Shown: positions 17,157 through 26,381, numbered from the stretch's first letter. The stretch: DNA of 42,653 nt from Odoribacter sp. (GCA_013824715.1 PNOH01000038.1:1-42653), one strand, 5' to 3'. A program made the numbers and translations. Notes: generated from the letters alone by a model not told the origin.

Positions 17157-17726
17157 ATGAAACGGCTTTTTAAATATTTTCTTCAGGGTTTATTGTTTTC
17201 CGGGCCTTTGGCGGTGACACTTTATACGGTTTTCCTGCTGTTTAATTACGTCGATCGTTTAATTGGGGATCCGTTGAAAAAGCATTTTCAATTAGATATT
17301 CCGGGTATCGGAATTGTTCTATTATTTATTGCCCTGACTCTTTTGGGACTCATCGGACAAACTATTATTGCCCGGCCATTTATCAGTTTTACCAAGAGGC
17401 TGCTAGCCCGTGCCCCTCTCCTTAACGTTATTTACACTTCGCTGAACGATTTGTTCACAGCATTTGTAGGTAAAGAGAAAAAATTCAATGTTCCGGCCAT
17501 AGTTTGTATGAATCAAGAAAACAATTTATGGAAACTGGGGTTTGTTACTGAGAAGAATGTCAGTGAGTTTGGCCTGAATGAGATGGTTGCTGTTTATTTT
17601 CCGCATTCTTATAATTTCTCAGGAGAGTTATATATTGTTCCTGAAAAATCAGTAAAGTTGATCGGTTTAAGCCCGTCAGAAGTGATGAAATTTGTGGTTT
17701 CGGGTGGAGTTACAAAAGTTAATTAA
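17157..17726 (+). CDS. DUF502 membrane protein
   Basis: A 189-residue protein of the DUF502 family. It has two TM helices near the N-terminus (about 7-29 and 48-70), the family signature PGIGIVL between them, then RAPLLNVIYTSLND and a soluble C-terminal domain with WKLGFVTE and VAVYFPHSYNFSGELYIVP. The biochemical function of the family is not established. The TerC gene starts 5 bp after its stop, which suggests tight co-expression and a possible membrane or metal-homeostasis link. Confidence 0.88.
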   Translation: MKRLFKYFLQGLLFSGPLAVTLYTVFLLFNYVDRLIGDPLKKHFQLDIPGIGIVLLFIALTLLGLIGQTIIARPFISFTKRLLARAPLLNVIYTSLNDLFTAFVGKEKKFNVPAIVCMNQENNLWKLGFVTEKNVSEFGLNEMVAVYFPHSYNFSGELYIVPEKSVKLIGLSPSEVMKFVVSGGVTKVN

Positions 17727-17731
17727 GATAT

Positions 17732-18781
17732 ATGTCAACAGAAGTAATTTTAATGGGTGGTTTTTTGTTGTTAATCATTTTTGTGTTAATGATTGACTTA
17801 TTGGTGGTCGGACGACATTCGCACATTGTTTCGACCAAAGAAGCCCTGGGTTGGACCAGTGTTTGGGTTGCCCTTTCAATGGGCTTTTATGTGTTTTTAA
17901 GGTTTTATGGACATTTACTTCATGGAATCGAAACGCCCGCTGAACTAATCGAAATGGCAAACAGGTATGCTCCTGAATTGCGTTTCAGGCTGACTGATTT
18001 TGAAGGAATGCTTGATGAATACCGTGCAAATATGTCGATGAGCTATCTGGCAGGTTATTTCATTGAACAAACGCTTTCAATTGATAATGTTTTTGTGATC
18101 CTGCTCATTCTTCAGGGATTTGCAGTTCCGCTGAAAAACTATAAAACGGTACTGTTTTGGGGCGTTTTGGGAGCTATTATTTTGCGTTTCATCTTCATTT
18201 TTGCAGGTGCAGCCCTGATTCATCGGTTCGAGTGGGTGTTATATATTTTTGGCGCCTTCCTGGTATTTCAGGGAATTAAAATCCTGGCTAAAAAAGACGG
18301 TCATAATAAAGATCCGCACGATTATGCCATTGTCAAATTCTTGTCGAGATATCTCAATATATCAAAGGAATATCATGGCGATAAGTTTGCCTTTAATCAC
18401 AACAAAAAGGTCTATTTTACGCCGTTAATGTTGGTTTTGGTTTTGGTCGAATTTACTGATGTTATTTTTGCACTCGATTCTATACCAGCAGTATTCTCAG
18501 TTTCACTCGATCCATTCGTGGTGTTCTTTTCCAACATTTTTGCCATCATCGGACTTCGCTCCTTGTTTTTCCTGTTAGCCAATATGGTTGATAAATTCAG
18601 GTTCCTGAATGTCGGTGTAAGTATTTTATTGATTTTTGTTGGTGTCAAATTACTGGCACACCACTGGCTCGATGAAATTGGCTTTAAATCGTCGTATTCG
18701 CTTTTTTTTATTGCTGCTACCCTGGTTTTAAGTGTGGTTTTTTCTGCTCTTTACCCTGAAAAAGAAAAAGCAAAGCAATAA
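17732..18781 (+). CDS. TerC/Alx-family membrane protein
   Basis: A 349-residue integral membrane protein with about nine predicted TM helices. The two TerC signature regions are visible: EQTLSIDNVFVILLILQ around residue 110, and LVEFTDVIFALDSIPAVFS around 240, both with acidic residues in the membrane. Alx-type homologues export manganese and affect metal loading of exported proteins; older tellurite-resistance labels reflect this family. It is translationally close to the DUF502 gene. No yybP-ykoY-type manganese riboswitch is possible in the 5-bp gap, and none was noticed upstream of the pair. Confidence 0.92.
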   Translation: MSTEVILMGGFLLLIIFVLMIDLLVVGRHSHIVSTKEALGWTSVWVALSMGFYVFLRFYGHLLHGIETPAELIEMANRYAPELRFRLTDFEGMLDEYRANMSMSYLAGYFIEQTLSIDNVFVILLILQGFAVPLKNYKTVLFWGVLGAIILRFIFIFAGAALIHRFEWVLYIFGAFLVFQGIKILAKKDGHNKDPHDYAIVKFLSRYLNISKEYHGDKFAFNHNKKVYFTPLMLVLVLVEFTDVIFALDSIPAVFSVSLDPFVVFFSNIFAIIGLRSLFFLLANMVDKFRFLNVGVSILLIFVGVKLLAHHWLDEIGFKSSYSLFFIAATLVLSVVFSALYPEKEKAKQ

Positions 18782-18857
18782 CTATTTGTTCCCGGTTCAA
18801 ATTTCAGGATTTGAATGAAGCTGAATTTATTTTTTCACCTTTTTACAATATTATAAA

Positions 18858-20462
18858 ATGTCCACATTCGCATATCAAAAACCGTTTCCACTTAAGAAAG
18901 ATACGACCTTATATCGTCTTCTGACCAAAGATTTTGTGTCAACTGTGGAGTTTGATGGCCGCAAAATTCTGAAAGTTGCTCCTGAAGGACTTGAATTGCT
19001 GGCCAAAGAAGCTTTTGCCGATGTTTCGTTTTATCTGAGGGCATCGCATCTCGAAAAACTGGCTTTAATTCTGAAAGATCCGGAAGCTACCGACAATGAC
19101 CGTTTTGTGGCTCACACTATGTTGATGAACCAGGTAGTTTCTGCTGAAGGTGAATTACCAACCTGCCAGGATACCGGCACTGCTATTGTTATGGGGAAAA
19201 AGGGCGAAGATGTATATACAGGCGTAAATGATGCTGAGTTCCTTTCAAAAGGCATATTCAACACTTATCAGGACCGCAACTTACGATATTCGCAAGTGGT
19301 TCCGTTAACCATGATGGACGAAAAAAATACCGGGACAAACCTGCCTGCACAGATTGATATTTACTCAGAAAAAGGCAGTACCTACGAATTTTTGTTCATG
19401 ACAAAAGGAGGAGGTTCTGGTAACAAAACTTATCTGTATCAGCAGACAAAATCATTGTTAACTGAAGAAAACCTGACCAAATTCATCAAAGACAAAATCA
19501 TGGATTTGGGTACTTCTGCTTGTCCGCCATATCATTTGGCCCTTGTTATTGGCGGAACTTCAGCCGAAACAACTTTGGCAACCGTTAAGAAAGCTTCAGC
19601 CGGATATTTAGATCATCTGCCAACCGAAGGAAACGAAGGCGGACAGGCTTTCCGCGATCTGGAATGGGAAAAGAAGATTGAAAAAATTGCCTGGGAATGT
19701 GGCCTCGGCGCCCAGTTCGGAGGTAAATACTTTGTTCACGATGTGAGAGTGATTCGTTTACCCCGCCATGCTGCTTCTTGTCCGGTTGGTCTTGGCGTAA
19801 GTTGTTCGGCCGACCGCAACATTAAGGCAAAAATTACCGAAGACGGTATTTTCCTTGAAGAACTGGAACGTAACCCGGCTCGTTTCCTTCCGGCAAAAGC
19901 CCCAAGTATTCAACCTGCGGTTGATATTGATCTGGATCAACCGATGGAAGAGGTACTTAAAAAATTATCACAATACCCGGTCAAAACCCGCCTGAACCTT
20001 TCAGGAACATTGATTGTAGCACGCGATATGGCCCATGCCCGCCTGAAAGAAATGCTTGATTCAGGCGAACCAATGCCAGAATATTTGAAAAGATATCCGG
20101 TTTATTATGCCGGACCTGCCAAAACGCCGAAAGGAATGGCTTCCGGTAGCTTCGGGCCAACCACTGCCGGGCGCATGGATCCCTATGTTGATTTCTTCAT
20201 GAGCCGTGGAGGTTCAATGATCATGTTGGCCAAAGGAAACCGGACGCAACAGGTAACCGATGCCTGTAAAAAACATGGTGGTTTCTACCTCGGTTCTATT
20301 GGCGGACCGGCTGCAATCCTGGCAAAAGTAAGCATCAAATCGAGTGAGGTGATTGATTTTGAAGAACTGGGCATGGAAGCCATCCGCAAAATCCGTGTCG
20401 AAAATTTCCCTGCATTTATTATTGTTGACGATAAAGGAAACGACTTTTTCAAACAACTGTAG
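18858..20462 (+). CDS. Class I fumarate hydratase (4Fe-4S)
   Basis: A 534-residue iron-sulfur fumarase that interconverts fumarate and malate in the TCA cycle. The N-terminal alpha part has TCQDTGTA with cluster ligand Cys103. Further cluster Cys are expected in GTSACPPYH and [15 protein letters not shown]. The C-terminal beta part carries [16 protein letters not shown] and the signature [11 protein letters not shown]. Both parts are fused, as in FumA/FumB. Class I enzymes are oxygen- and superoxide-sensitive, so the organism may live at low oxygen. A small gene follows after 1 bp. Confidence 0.96.
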   Translation: MSTFAYQKPFPLKKDTTLYRLLTKDFVSTVEFDGRKILKVAPEGLELLAKEAFADVSFYLRASHLEKLALILKDPEATDNDRFVAHTMLMNQVVSAEGELPTCQDTGTAIVMGKKGEDVYTGVNDAEFLSKGIFNTYQDRNLRYSQVVPLTMMDEKNTGTNLPAQIDIYSEKGSTYEFLFMTKGGGSGNKTYLYQQTKSLLTEENLTKFIKDKIMDLGTSACPPYHLALVIGGTSAETTLATVKKASAGYLDHLPTEGNEGGQAFRDLEWEKKIEKIAWECGLGAQFGGKYFVHDVRVIRLPRHAASCPVGLGVSCSADRNIKAKITEDGIFLEELERNPARFLPAKAPSIQPAVDIDLDQPMEEVLKKLSQYPVKTRLNLSGTLIVARDMAHARLKEMLDSGEPMPEYLKRYPVYYAGPAKTPKGMASGSFGPTTAGRMDPYVDFFMSRGGSMIMLAKGNRTQQVTDACKKHGGFYLGSIGGPAAILAKVSIKSSEVIDFEELGMEAIRKIRVENFPAFIIVDDKGNDFFKQL

Positions 20463-20463
20463 T

Positions 20464-20844
20464 ATGCATTTACCCAACCTGCAAAACAGTAACATCGGTA
20501 ATTTTTTGAATAAGGAGGATATTATACTGGAAACAGCACAGCAAATCATGAAAGATTTTGGCATGTTTGGTATAGAAATCTCCTTCTCCGGAAATGTAGA
20601 AAATGCCTATCACGAGTTGCACGAGCAATTGATTAACCAGATTTCGGTTTACCTCGAAAAAGATTACAGCCGGTTAATGGCCGTTTTGTACCAGGTTGAC
20701 ATTACCGAACATGAAATTGCAAAGGCCCACCGCGAATTGCCACACTACAACGATCTGGAAGTTCTTGCCCATCAGGTCATCTTCCGCGATCTGAAAAAAG
20801 TGCTGTTCCGGAGGTATTACAAATCGAAGCCGGAATATGACTAA
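20464..20844 (+). CDS. Small protein of unknown function downstream of fumarase
   Basis: A 126-residue soluble protein that I do not recognise. It is mostly helical, with LETAQQIMKDFGMFGIEISFSG, then NAYHELHEQLINQISVYLEKDY, a VDITEHEIAKAHRELP stretch and the basic end VLFRRYYKSKPEYD. There is no signal peptide or TM segment. The open frame extends upstream into fumarase in another frame; the ATG at 20464, 1 bp past the fumarase stop, is the natural start. Tight coupling suggests a role linked to fumarase or its cluster, which is inference only. Confidence 0.78.
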   Translation: MHLPNLQNSNIGNFLNKEDIILETAQQIMKDFGMFGIEISFSGNVENAYHELHEQLINQISVYLEKDYSRLMAVLYQVDITEHEIAKAHRELPHYNDLEVLAHQVIFRDLKKVLFRRYYKSKPEYD

Positions 20845-20872
20845 ATTTCAATATCTTTGAGTACGTCTGGTC

Positions 20873-20913
20873 AAACAAAAAAAAGAAAGCAACCTGATTT
20901 TCAAATTGCTTTC
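20873..20913 (-). terminator. Terminator of the T9SS protein gene
   Basis: GAAAGCAA (20885-20892) pairs with TTGCTTTC (20906-20913). On the minus strand the stem is followed by a TCTTTTTTTTG run. It lies 30-70 bp past the stop codon at 20945. Confidence 0.8.
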
Positions 20914-20944
20914 CAATGATAAGAGAGTTAAAATGGTATCCTGC

Positions 20945-21523
20945 TTAATTGATGATCATTAATTTCTGGATTATACTTTCTGAGGTTAAAATTGACTTCA
21001 CCAAATACAAACCAGCGGGTTGGTATCCGATATTAAACTCTTCAGAAATTCCCTGAATAACACGAGAGGCAATTTTTCTACCTGAAAGGTCGGTTACTTC
21101 AATTGTACTTCCATTTACTGGCATTTGGGAGTACCGGACAGTAAATTTCGTTGTGGCAGGATTTGGAAACACCTCAATTTCGACTTCATTTCTGAGATTT
21201 TTAGCCGAAGTTGTCAAGGACTTCATGGTAGCTGAAACACTGGCGTTTTTTTCATATTTTAATTCGCCATCAATTATTTCAGCCTGTACTGCTGATTTAT
21301 CGCCGGTAAGTTTATTCCATTTATAGATTTGAATCGGATTGCCGGTAGTAAATCCATTTTGATTTATTTCATCTGTTGATGTGGCAATTATGCTGGCTAA
21401 ATCTTTAGAAAAATGATCTTCAGTAAGTTTCAGCGTCCCTACACAAATCTCTCCGTCAAATGCAGCCATTTCATCTCCAACCGATAGGCCAGTTCCGGCG
21501 AGTCCGGTCAAATTGATATTCAT
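20945..21523 (-). CDS. T9SS sorting-domain protein, C-terminal part after frameshift
   Basis: A 192-residue frame that opens in the middle of a domain (MNINLTGLAGTGLSVGDEMAAFDGEICVG) and has no signal peptide. It ends in a type IX sorting domain (about residues 115-192): VFPNPATTKFTVRY, ITDLSGRK-type strand, and NIGYQPAGLYLVKS. Its first 90 residues repeat the N-terminal domain of the adjoining upstream frame (NHMNFMVVSAI, NDEIAVFSGLSCVG). In its own frame the sequence upstream of the ATG reads NYEGNGSNH, which matches GENGQNH in the other copy. So this is the second half of one gene (20945-22623) separated by a one-base shift, not an independent gene. Confidence 0.8.
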   Translation of the reverse strand: MNINLTGLAGTGLSVGDEMAAFDGEICVGTLKLTEDHFSKDLASIIATSTDEINQNGFTTGNPIQIYKWNKLTGDKSAVQAEIIDGELKYEKNASVSATMKSLTTSAKNLRNEVEIEVFPNPATTKFTVRYSQMPVNGSTIEVTDLSGRKIASRVIQGISEEFNIGYQPAGLYLVKSILTSESIIQKLMIIN

Positions 21524-22623
21524 GTGGTTAGACCCATTTCCTTCATAATTTGGAATGAGTATTCTGTTTTTTCAGGTTGTGCCAAACTGACAACTGATTT
21601 TACATAGATCTTCTGGATTGTTAAAACGGCAGTTGCATTTACGTTAATTTTATAGCCCTTGCCCGGAACAAAGTTTCCAATATTATTTATCCATTTCCCT
21701 TTTATTTTCTCAATGGCATAACCTTTTTCATCTTGAACTTTCACTAATTTCTTCTGGTCTATTAAAGGTTGGATTACGGTCATGGCATTCACAAGTTCCA
21801 TACGGGGAAATGAAATGAAGTTCCAGCCTAACTTCAGGGGAATATCAAGAGGCAGGGCGACAAGCTTACCGGTTAGGTTTAAAGTTGAATTTAAATTTAG
21901 ACTGATACTATAACCCTCTGTTTTTGAAACCGATCCTATTTTATTTACCCAACTTGCAGTACTGGCCAGATATTCAAATGAAAGCCCGGCTTCATCCAGA
22001 ATATTAATCAAAGCTTTCTGATCAATTTGCGGTTTCATTACATCACCTACATTGGGATTTGCAGGAATGACGTAGGTTGAAAATAAGTTGGCTCCTTTTA
22101 AAAGCGGTATTGATTGAGTATAGTCCGTATATGAAACTATCTCAACTATTGCTGTAGCCCCAACAGTAAATCTCCCATTTGTAAGCCATGAAGAAATGTC
22201 ATTTCTGTATTTAATCGCTTTTGCAAGCATTTCTCTTTGGTTTTTACTATCCCAAATTTTGAAAATAATGGTATCATTCACAATGAATCCATTTTTCGTT
22301 CCATCGTCGGCTGAAGCGGCAAAAATAACGTAAGTTGAACTGTTGCCGGAAACAATAGTTTGGGTCAGCTTTTTGGCGCCTACGCATGATAAGCCACTAA
22401 AAACCGCAATTTCATCATTCGCACCTAAAGACAAATCTTCCAGAATTGCCGAGACAACCATAAAATTCATGTGGTTTTGACCATTTTCTCCCTGCCAAAC
22501 TGTTGTGAAATGATTTGGGACAATGACCTGAGCATAGGCAGCAGCATAACCAGACATTGATATAAGTACAAGCAGGGAAAAATGTCTGATTGTTTTTTTT
22601 GTTGTTTTGTAGAATCGTTTCAT
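21520..22623 (-). CDS. T9SS-exported repeat protein, N-terminal part before frameshift
   Basis: A 367-residue frame with a signal peptide (about 1-32). It has one copy of a domain with NHMNFMV and GANDEIAVFSGLSCVGAKKL (about 50-165), then two internal repeats ending in SWVNKIGSVSKTEGY and KWINNIGNFVPGKGY. It stops four codons after MKEMG, overlapping the downstream ATG (ATGA). An A6 run on the minus strand (21567-21572) is the probable shift site: one added A, or a -1 slip, joins the frames as PEKNRILIPNYEGNGSNH. The rejoined protein would have about 559 residues and carry the T9SS sorting tail. It is a probable cell-surface or secreted protein of unknown role. Confidence 0.82.
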   Translation of the reverse strand: MKRFYKTTKKTIRHFSLLVLISMSGYAAAYAQVIVPNHFTTVWQGENGQNHMNFMVVSAILEDLSLGANDEIAVFSGLSCVGAKKLTQTIVSGNSSTYVIFAASADDGTKNGFIVNDTIIFKIWDSKNQREMLAKAIKYRNDISSWLTNGRFTVGATAIVEIVSYTDYTQSIPLLKGANLFSTYVIPANPNVGDVMKPQIDQKALINILDEAGLSFEYLASTASWVNKIGSVSKTEGYSISLNLNSTLNLTGKLVALPLDIPLKLGWNFISFPRMELVNAMTVIQPLIDQKKLVKVQDEKGYAIEKIKGKWINNIGNFVPGKGYKINVNATAVLTIQKIYVKSVVSLAQPEKTEYSFQIMKEMGLTT

Positions 22624-23183
22624 CTGTTTCGCTTAAATTAATAATCTGTGAATAATCCAACCATCTTACTTAAATCTCTCTCTTCTATTCTTCAAATTAT
22701 TGATTCAACGACCAATAACTTTTGGGTATCAAAGTGTACCATCTATTCTTTTGGCAGAATAACACGTTTACAATTCAAATGCAATACCATGATTTAAAAA
22801 TTTCGTGAAAAACAAGATTATAAATCGTAAAGCCTTAAATTTGAAATCTATACAGCACATACGATTTGAAAATATTTGAACCGGGCAATTTAAACCGAAT
22901 TTTTAAATCGTTTTTAATTATCAGAAATCACACAATTGTGCGACATTTTATAATCGTTCATAAAATCAACACTCAAAATCCTCATTTCGATAACTAAAAA
23001 TTCAGGCACTTGGTACTTTTGGTACTTATTACCAAAAAAAAGTAAATAATTTACATCTTTCTCCCTGAAAATATTATTCTTTGCTGCTTGATAAGCCTTA
23101 CATTTGAATACTTAAAATTCTTAACCCGATCCACAAGGCTTAGTTGAATATCTGAATGTTAAAATTGCCTGAAAAGAATTATC
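22624..23183. other. Divergent intergenic region between T9SS gene and split metH
   Basis: A 560-bp region of very low GC with no credible gene. It contains a 10-bp palindrome CACAATTGTG (22931-22940), a direct repeat TTGGTAC-TT-TTGGTAC (23010-23025) that includes the candidate promoter of the methyltransferase gene, and an 8-bp stem TAAGCCTT/AAGGCTTA (23092-23099 with 23135-23142) in its leader. No SAM or cobalamin riboswitch signature was recognised. Confidence 0.6.
23014..23021 (+). promoter_or_regulatory. Candidate -7 box for the methionine synthase modules
   Basis: TACTTTTG matches TAnnTTTG exactly and implies a leader of about 155 nt before the ATG at 23184. The box lies within a repeated TTGGTAC motif. 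No -33 TTTG is seen at ideal spacing. Confidence 0.45.
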
Positions 23184-24068
23184 ATGAGCAAAATAATAAA
23201 GGAAATACAAAAAGGCAGGGTATTGGTTTCGGATGGAGCCTGGGGTACTTTCCTTCAGAAAAAAGGACTAAAACCTGGCGAATGTCCCGAAGCTTGGAAT
23301 ATTACCCGGCCCGACGATGTTTTTGATATCGCGCAAAGTTATATCAAGGCTGGTTCCGACATGATTGAAACCAACAGTTTTGGCGGCAACTGGTTTAAAC
23401 TGAAAGGTTATGGACTGGAAGATCAGGTTTTCGAATTAAACAGAACTGCCGCCGAAATAAGCCGGAAAGCTGCCGGATCTGATCACTTTGTGCTCGGTTC
23501 TGTTGGCCCGACAGGCAAATTGCTTATGATGGACGAAGTGACTGAAGACGAACTTTATAAAGCGTTCAAAGAACAATCCATAGCATTGGAAGCTGGTGGG
23601 GCAGATGCTATCGTAATTGAAACCATGACTGATTTGGAAGAAGCGCGCATCGCGGTGCAGGCTGCCAAAGAAAATACCGCTTGCGAAGTAATTTGTACCA
23701 TGACTTTCGATAAAATCCTGAGCGGGGAATACCGCACGATGATGGGAATTTCGCCATCCGAAATGACGGAAACACTCATAGAAGCCGGCGCTACAATTAT
23801 CGGCGCCAACTGTGGAAACGGGATTGCCGATATGATTGGAATCGTAAAGGAAATCAGGCAGGTAAACGAGACTATTCCTATACTTATACATGCCAATGCC
23901 GGAATGCCACACTATTGCGATGGCAAAACCACTTTTCCCGAAACTCCTGCCGATATGGCCAGACGGGTAAAGGAAATTACTGAAGCAGGTGCAAACATTA
24001 TTGGCGGGTGCTGCGGAACAACTCCCGATCATATTTGTGAAGTTCATCATGTGGTGAAAAACCTGTAA
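23184..24068 (+). CDS. Homocysteine S-methyltransferase module (split MetH)
   Basis: A 294-residue protein equivalent to the N-terminal homocysteine-binding barrel of cobalamin-dependent methionine synthase. It shows LVSDGAWGTFLQ at the start and the zinc ligands Cys210 (GANCGNG) and Cys276-Cys277 (GGCCGTT). It would hold and activate homocysteine for methyl transfer. The folate barrel, corrinoid-binding domain and activation domain of full-length MetH are absent; the last is encoded 9 bp downstream as a separate protein. The corrinoid and methyl-donor partners must be elsewhere. A homocysteine methyltransferase using another donor is the alternative. Confidence 0.9.
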   Translation: MSKIIKEIQKGRVLVSDGAWGTFLQKKGLKPGECPEAWNITRPDDVFDIAQSYIKAGSDMIETNSFGGNWFKLKGYGLEDQVFELNRTAAEISRKAAGSDHFVLGSVGPTGKLLMMDEVTEDELYKAFKEQSIALEAGGADAIVIETMTDLEEARIAVQAAKENTACEVICTMTFDKILSGEYRTMMGISPSEMTETLIEAGATIIGANCGNGIADMIGIVKEIRQVNETIPILIHANAGMPHYCDGKTTFPETPADMARRVKEITEAGANIIGGCCGTTPDHICEVHHVVKNL

Positions 24069-24077
24069 ACACCCGGC

Positions 24078-24782
24078 ATGATACACGAATTTGCATATTC
24101 GTTTAACGAACTTACGCTGGATCGGGATTATCTTTCAGCAATGCTTGGTTTTCCCGACTGCGTTCTTCCTGAACCTTTTGATAAGTTTGTAGCCGAGGCT
24201 TTTCAGGAGGCAGAAATGATCTGCGATATCCGGGGAGCTTTCTGTTTTTCGAAAAAGTGCGGATTTGCAGCAGATAATAGTATAGTGATTGTTGACGGAA
24301 TTAACTTCGAAGTTGGTAATACAGTTGCTAAAGAATTCAGGAATTCCACAGATTTTGCTTTGTTTATTTGTACGGCAGGCCCGGGAATCAGCTATCGGTC
24401 GCAGGAGTTGCTGTCAGGTGAAAATCCGGTTTTGGGTTATGTTTTTGATGTTCTTGGCTCGATGATAGTCGAAGCTGCTACCGATCAGATGCAAAAGGAA
24501 ATTACCCGAATTGCGAAAGCTAACGGCATGGAAATCACTAACCGGTACAGTCCGGGCTACTGCAATTGGAGTGTGGCCGATCAACATAAGCTATTCTCAT
24601 TTTTTCCGGCAAATTGCTGTGGAATCAGCCTGACCGGATCAGCATTAATGTACCCGATCAAATCAGTCAGCGGAATTATTGGCATGGGCAAAGAGGTAAA
24701 ATTCAGGGAGTATTCCTGCGATTTGTGCAGCCAGGTCGAATGTTTTCACCGGAATTATCAGCATAAAAAGTCGAATGAATAA
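24078..24782 (+). CDS. Stand-alone MetH reactivation-domain protein
   Basis: A 234-residue protein resembling the vitamin B12-dependent methionine synthase activation domain. The key SAM-binding region is visible as ITNRYSPGYCNWSVADQHKLFSFF, matching the RxSPGYxxxP-type motif with Cys-Asn-Trp in place of the usual residues, followed by ISLTGSALMYPIKSVSG, close to the MetH TxSxAMxPxxSVSG motif. The C-terminus has a CDLCSQVECFH cluster that could bind metal or Fe-S. In MetH this domain re-methylates oxidised cobalamin with SAM and an electron donor. Here it would reactivate a separate corrinoid protein. Confidence 0.88.
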   Translation: MIHEFAYSFNELTLDRDYLSAMLGFPDCVLPEPFDKFVAEAFQEAEMICDIRGAFCFSKKCGFAADNSIVIVDGINFEVGNTVAKEFRNSTDFALFICTAGPGISYRSQELLSGENPVLGYVFDVLGSMIVEAATDQMQKEITRIAKANGMEITNRYSPGYCNWSVADQHKLFSFFPANCCGISLTGSALMYPIKSVSGIIGMGKEVKFREYSCDLCSQVECFHRNYQHKKSNE

Positions 24783-24848
24783 GAATCATCAGTTCGTAAG
24801 TTTTCGCTATTTTGCACCATAAATAAAAACCTGTAACATAATTTATTC

Positions 24849-25805
24849 ATGAAAATAGTTGTACTGGATGGTTTTGCCCTTAATCCGGGTGATCTGTCAT
24901 GGGAAAGGTTGATAGATTTGGGTGATTGTCACATTTTCGACCGCACCAAACCTGAAGAAATGTTCGAGCGTATCAGCGATTCGGAGGTAATAATCACCAA
25001 CAAAGTGGTGATTGATAAAGAATTGATCAGTCGTTTGCCCAAACTAAAATACATTGGTGTAACAGCGACTGGCTACAATGTGGTTGATGTTAAGGTTGCC
25101 AGTCAACGATTTATAGTAGTAACCAACATTCCGGCATACAGCACCGATTCGGTTGCCCAACTGGTTTTTTCGCATATACTGAACGTGGCCAATCGTGTTG
25201 AACTGCACGCGAACTCGGTAAAAGCCGGTGATTGGACAATCAACCCTGATTTTGCTTACTGGAAAACCCCTCAAATTGAATTAGCCGGAAAAACGCTTGG
25301 AATTGTTGGCTTTGGGCGCATTGGGCGAAGAGTTGCAGAAATTGCAATAGCTTTCGGGATGAAGGTCATTTTTCAGAACCGTTCACTAAAAGTTGATACT
25401 CCTGAAGGTATAGTCCAAAAAAACATGGAAGAAGTTTTTGCTGAAAGTGATTTTGTGAGCCTGAATTGTCCGCTAACACAGGAAAACAGTGCATTTGTGA
25501 ATATGGAATTGCTTCAAACCATGAAAGCTACCGCTATACTCATAAACACGGGAAGGGGTGGATTGATCAATGAAGCTGATTTGGCAAAGGCACTAAATTC
25601 AGGTCTCATTGCAGGAGCTTGTCTTGATGTTCTGTCAACAGAACCGCCATCGAAGGATAATCCGCTAATTTCGGCTAAAAACTGTTTTATTACTCCACAT
25701 ATCGCCTGGGCAACCTTTGAAGCTCGTCAGCGATTAATGAACATCACAGTTGAAAACTTGAAATACTATCTTTCAGGAAATCCTAAAAATGTAGTTAAGG
25801 AATAA
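24849..25805 (+). CDS. D-2-hydroxyacid dehydrogenase (glycerate dehydrogenase-like)
   Basis: A 318-residue NAD(P)-dependent D-2-hydroxyacid dehydrogenase. It has the nucleotide-binding motif GIVGFGRIGRRVA near residue 150 and the catalytic trio: Arg in INTGRGG, Glu in LSTEPPSKDNPL, His in ITPHIAWAT. Such enzymes reduce hydroxypyruvate, glyoxylate or 2-keto acids. The sequence is closest in style to glycerate dehydrogenase/hydroxypyruvate reductase, which would link to serine and one-carbon metabolism beside the methionine genes, but the substrate is not proven. A TATTTTGCAC box near 24811 could be a weak promoter. Confidence 0.92.
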   Translation: MKIVVLDGFALNPGDLSWERLIDLGDCHIFDRTKPEEMFERISDSEVIITNKVVIDKELISRLPKLKYIGVTATGYNVVDVKVASQRFIVVTNIPAYSTDSVAQLVFSHILNVANRVELHANSVKAGDWTINPDFAYWKTPQIELAGKTLGIVGFGRIGRRVAEIAIAFGMKVIFQNRSLKVDTPEGIVQKNMEEVFAESDFVSLNCPLTQENSAFVNMELLQTMKATAILINTGRGGLINEADLAKALNSGLIAGACLDVLSTEPPSKDNPLISAKNCFITPHIAWATFEARQRLMNITVENLKYYLSGNPKNVVKE

Positions 25806-25880
25806 ATTGCACTGGATTTCAGCAACCCGAATGATTTGGTAATCGTAAACAGAAGTAGAAAATTCACTAAACAGAGTAAA

Positions 25881-26381
25881 ATGAAAACTATCAGTTTACT
25901 TGTTTTGATCAGTTTATTTCTAGGATTAACTGGATTTCAGGAGAGAAATAAAAAAGAAAAAAAGGCCAAACAACAATTGGAAATGGCCCAACTCATTGAT
26001 TCCGGAAAGTTTCGGTTTGTTGCCCGATCTGCAAATTCTGAGTTAGGTAATTTCAATCAGCTTTCTTCCAACTATGATTTGGTTTTTGACAGTCTTCAAA
26101 TCACAGCTTTTCTTCCTTATTACGGAAGGGCTTATCATGTTCCTTATGGTGGAAGTGGTGGTGTGAAATTTGATTTAAAAGCCCAAAAAATAGATAAAGA
26201 ATGGAATGAACGGAAAAAAATGTTTTACATTAAAACTCAACTGGCTGATTCACAAGATTCCTATTCCATATACCTGACAACCGGATTGGATGGTTTTGCT
26301 GATTTAAAGATTAATTTCAGAAACCGAAGCTGGATCAATTATTATGGAACCATTGAAAAAATAGAATCGGATAAAAAGTAA
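25881..26381 (+). CDS. DUF4251 exported protein
   Basis: A 166-residue protein with an N-terminal signal peptide (MKTISLLVLISLFLGLTGFQ) followed by a Lys-rich linker. The DUF4251 family signature is visible: FVARSANSELG, a DSLQITAFLPYYGRAYHVPY core, GGSGGVKFDL, and a YSIYLTTGLDGFADLKI C-terminal half. The family is widespread in Bacteroidota and has no known function. The ATG at 25881 is chosen because the signal peptide starts there; an upstream start at 25836 would add 15 basic residues. The stop codon lies inside the long palindrome at 26379-26433. Confidence 0.86.
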   Translation: MKTISLLVLISLFLGLTGFQERNKKEKKAKQQLEMAQLIDSGKFRFVARSANSELGNFNQLSSNYDLVFDSLQITAFLPYYGRAYHVPYGGSGGVKFDLKAQKIDKEWNERKKMFYIKTQLADSQDSYSIYLTTGLDGFADLKINFRNRSWINYYGTIEKIESDKK

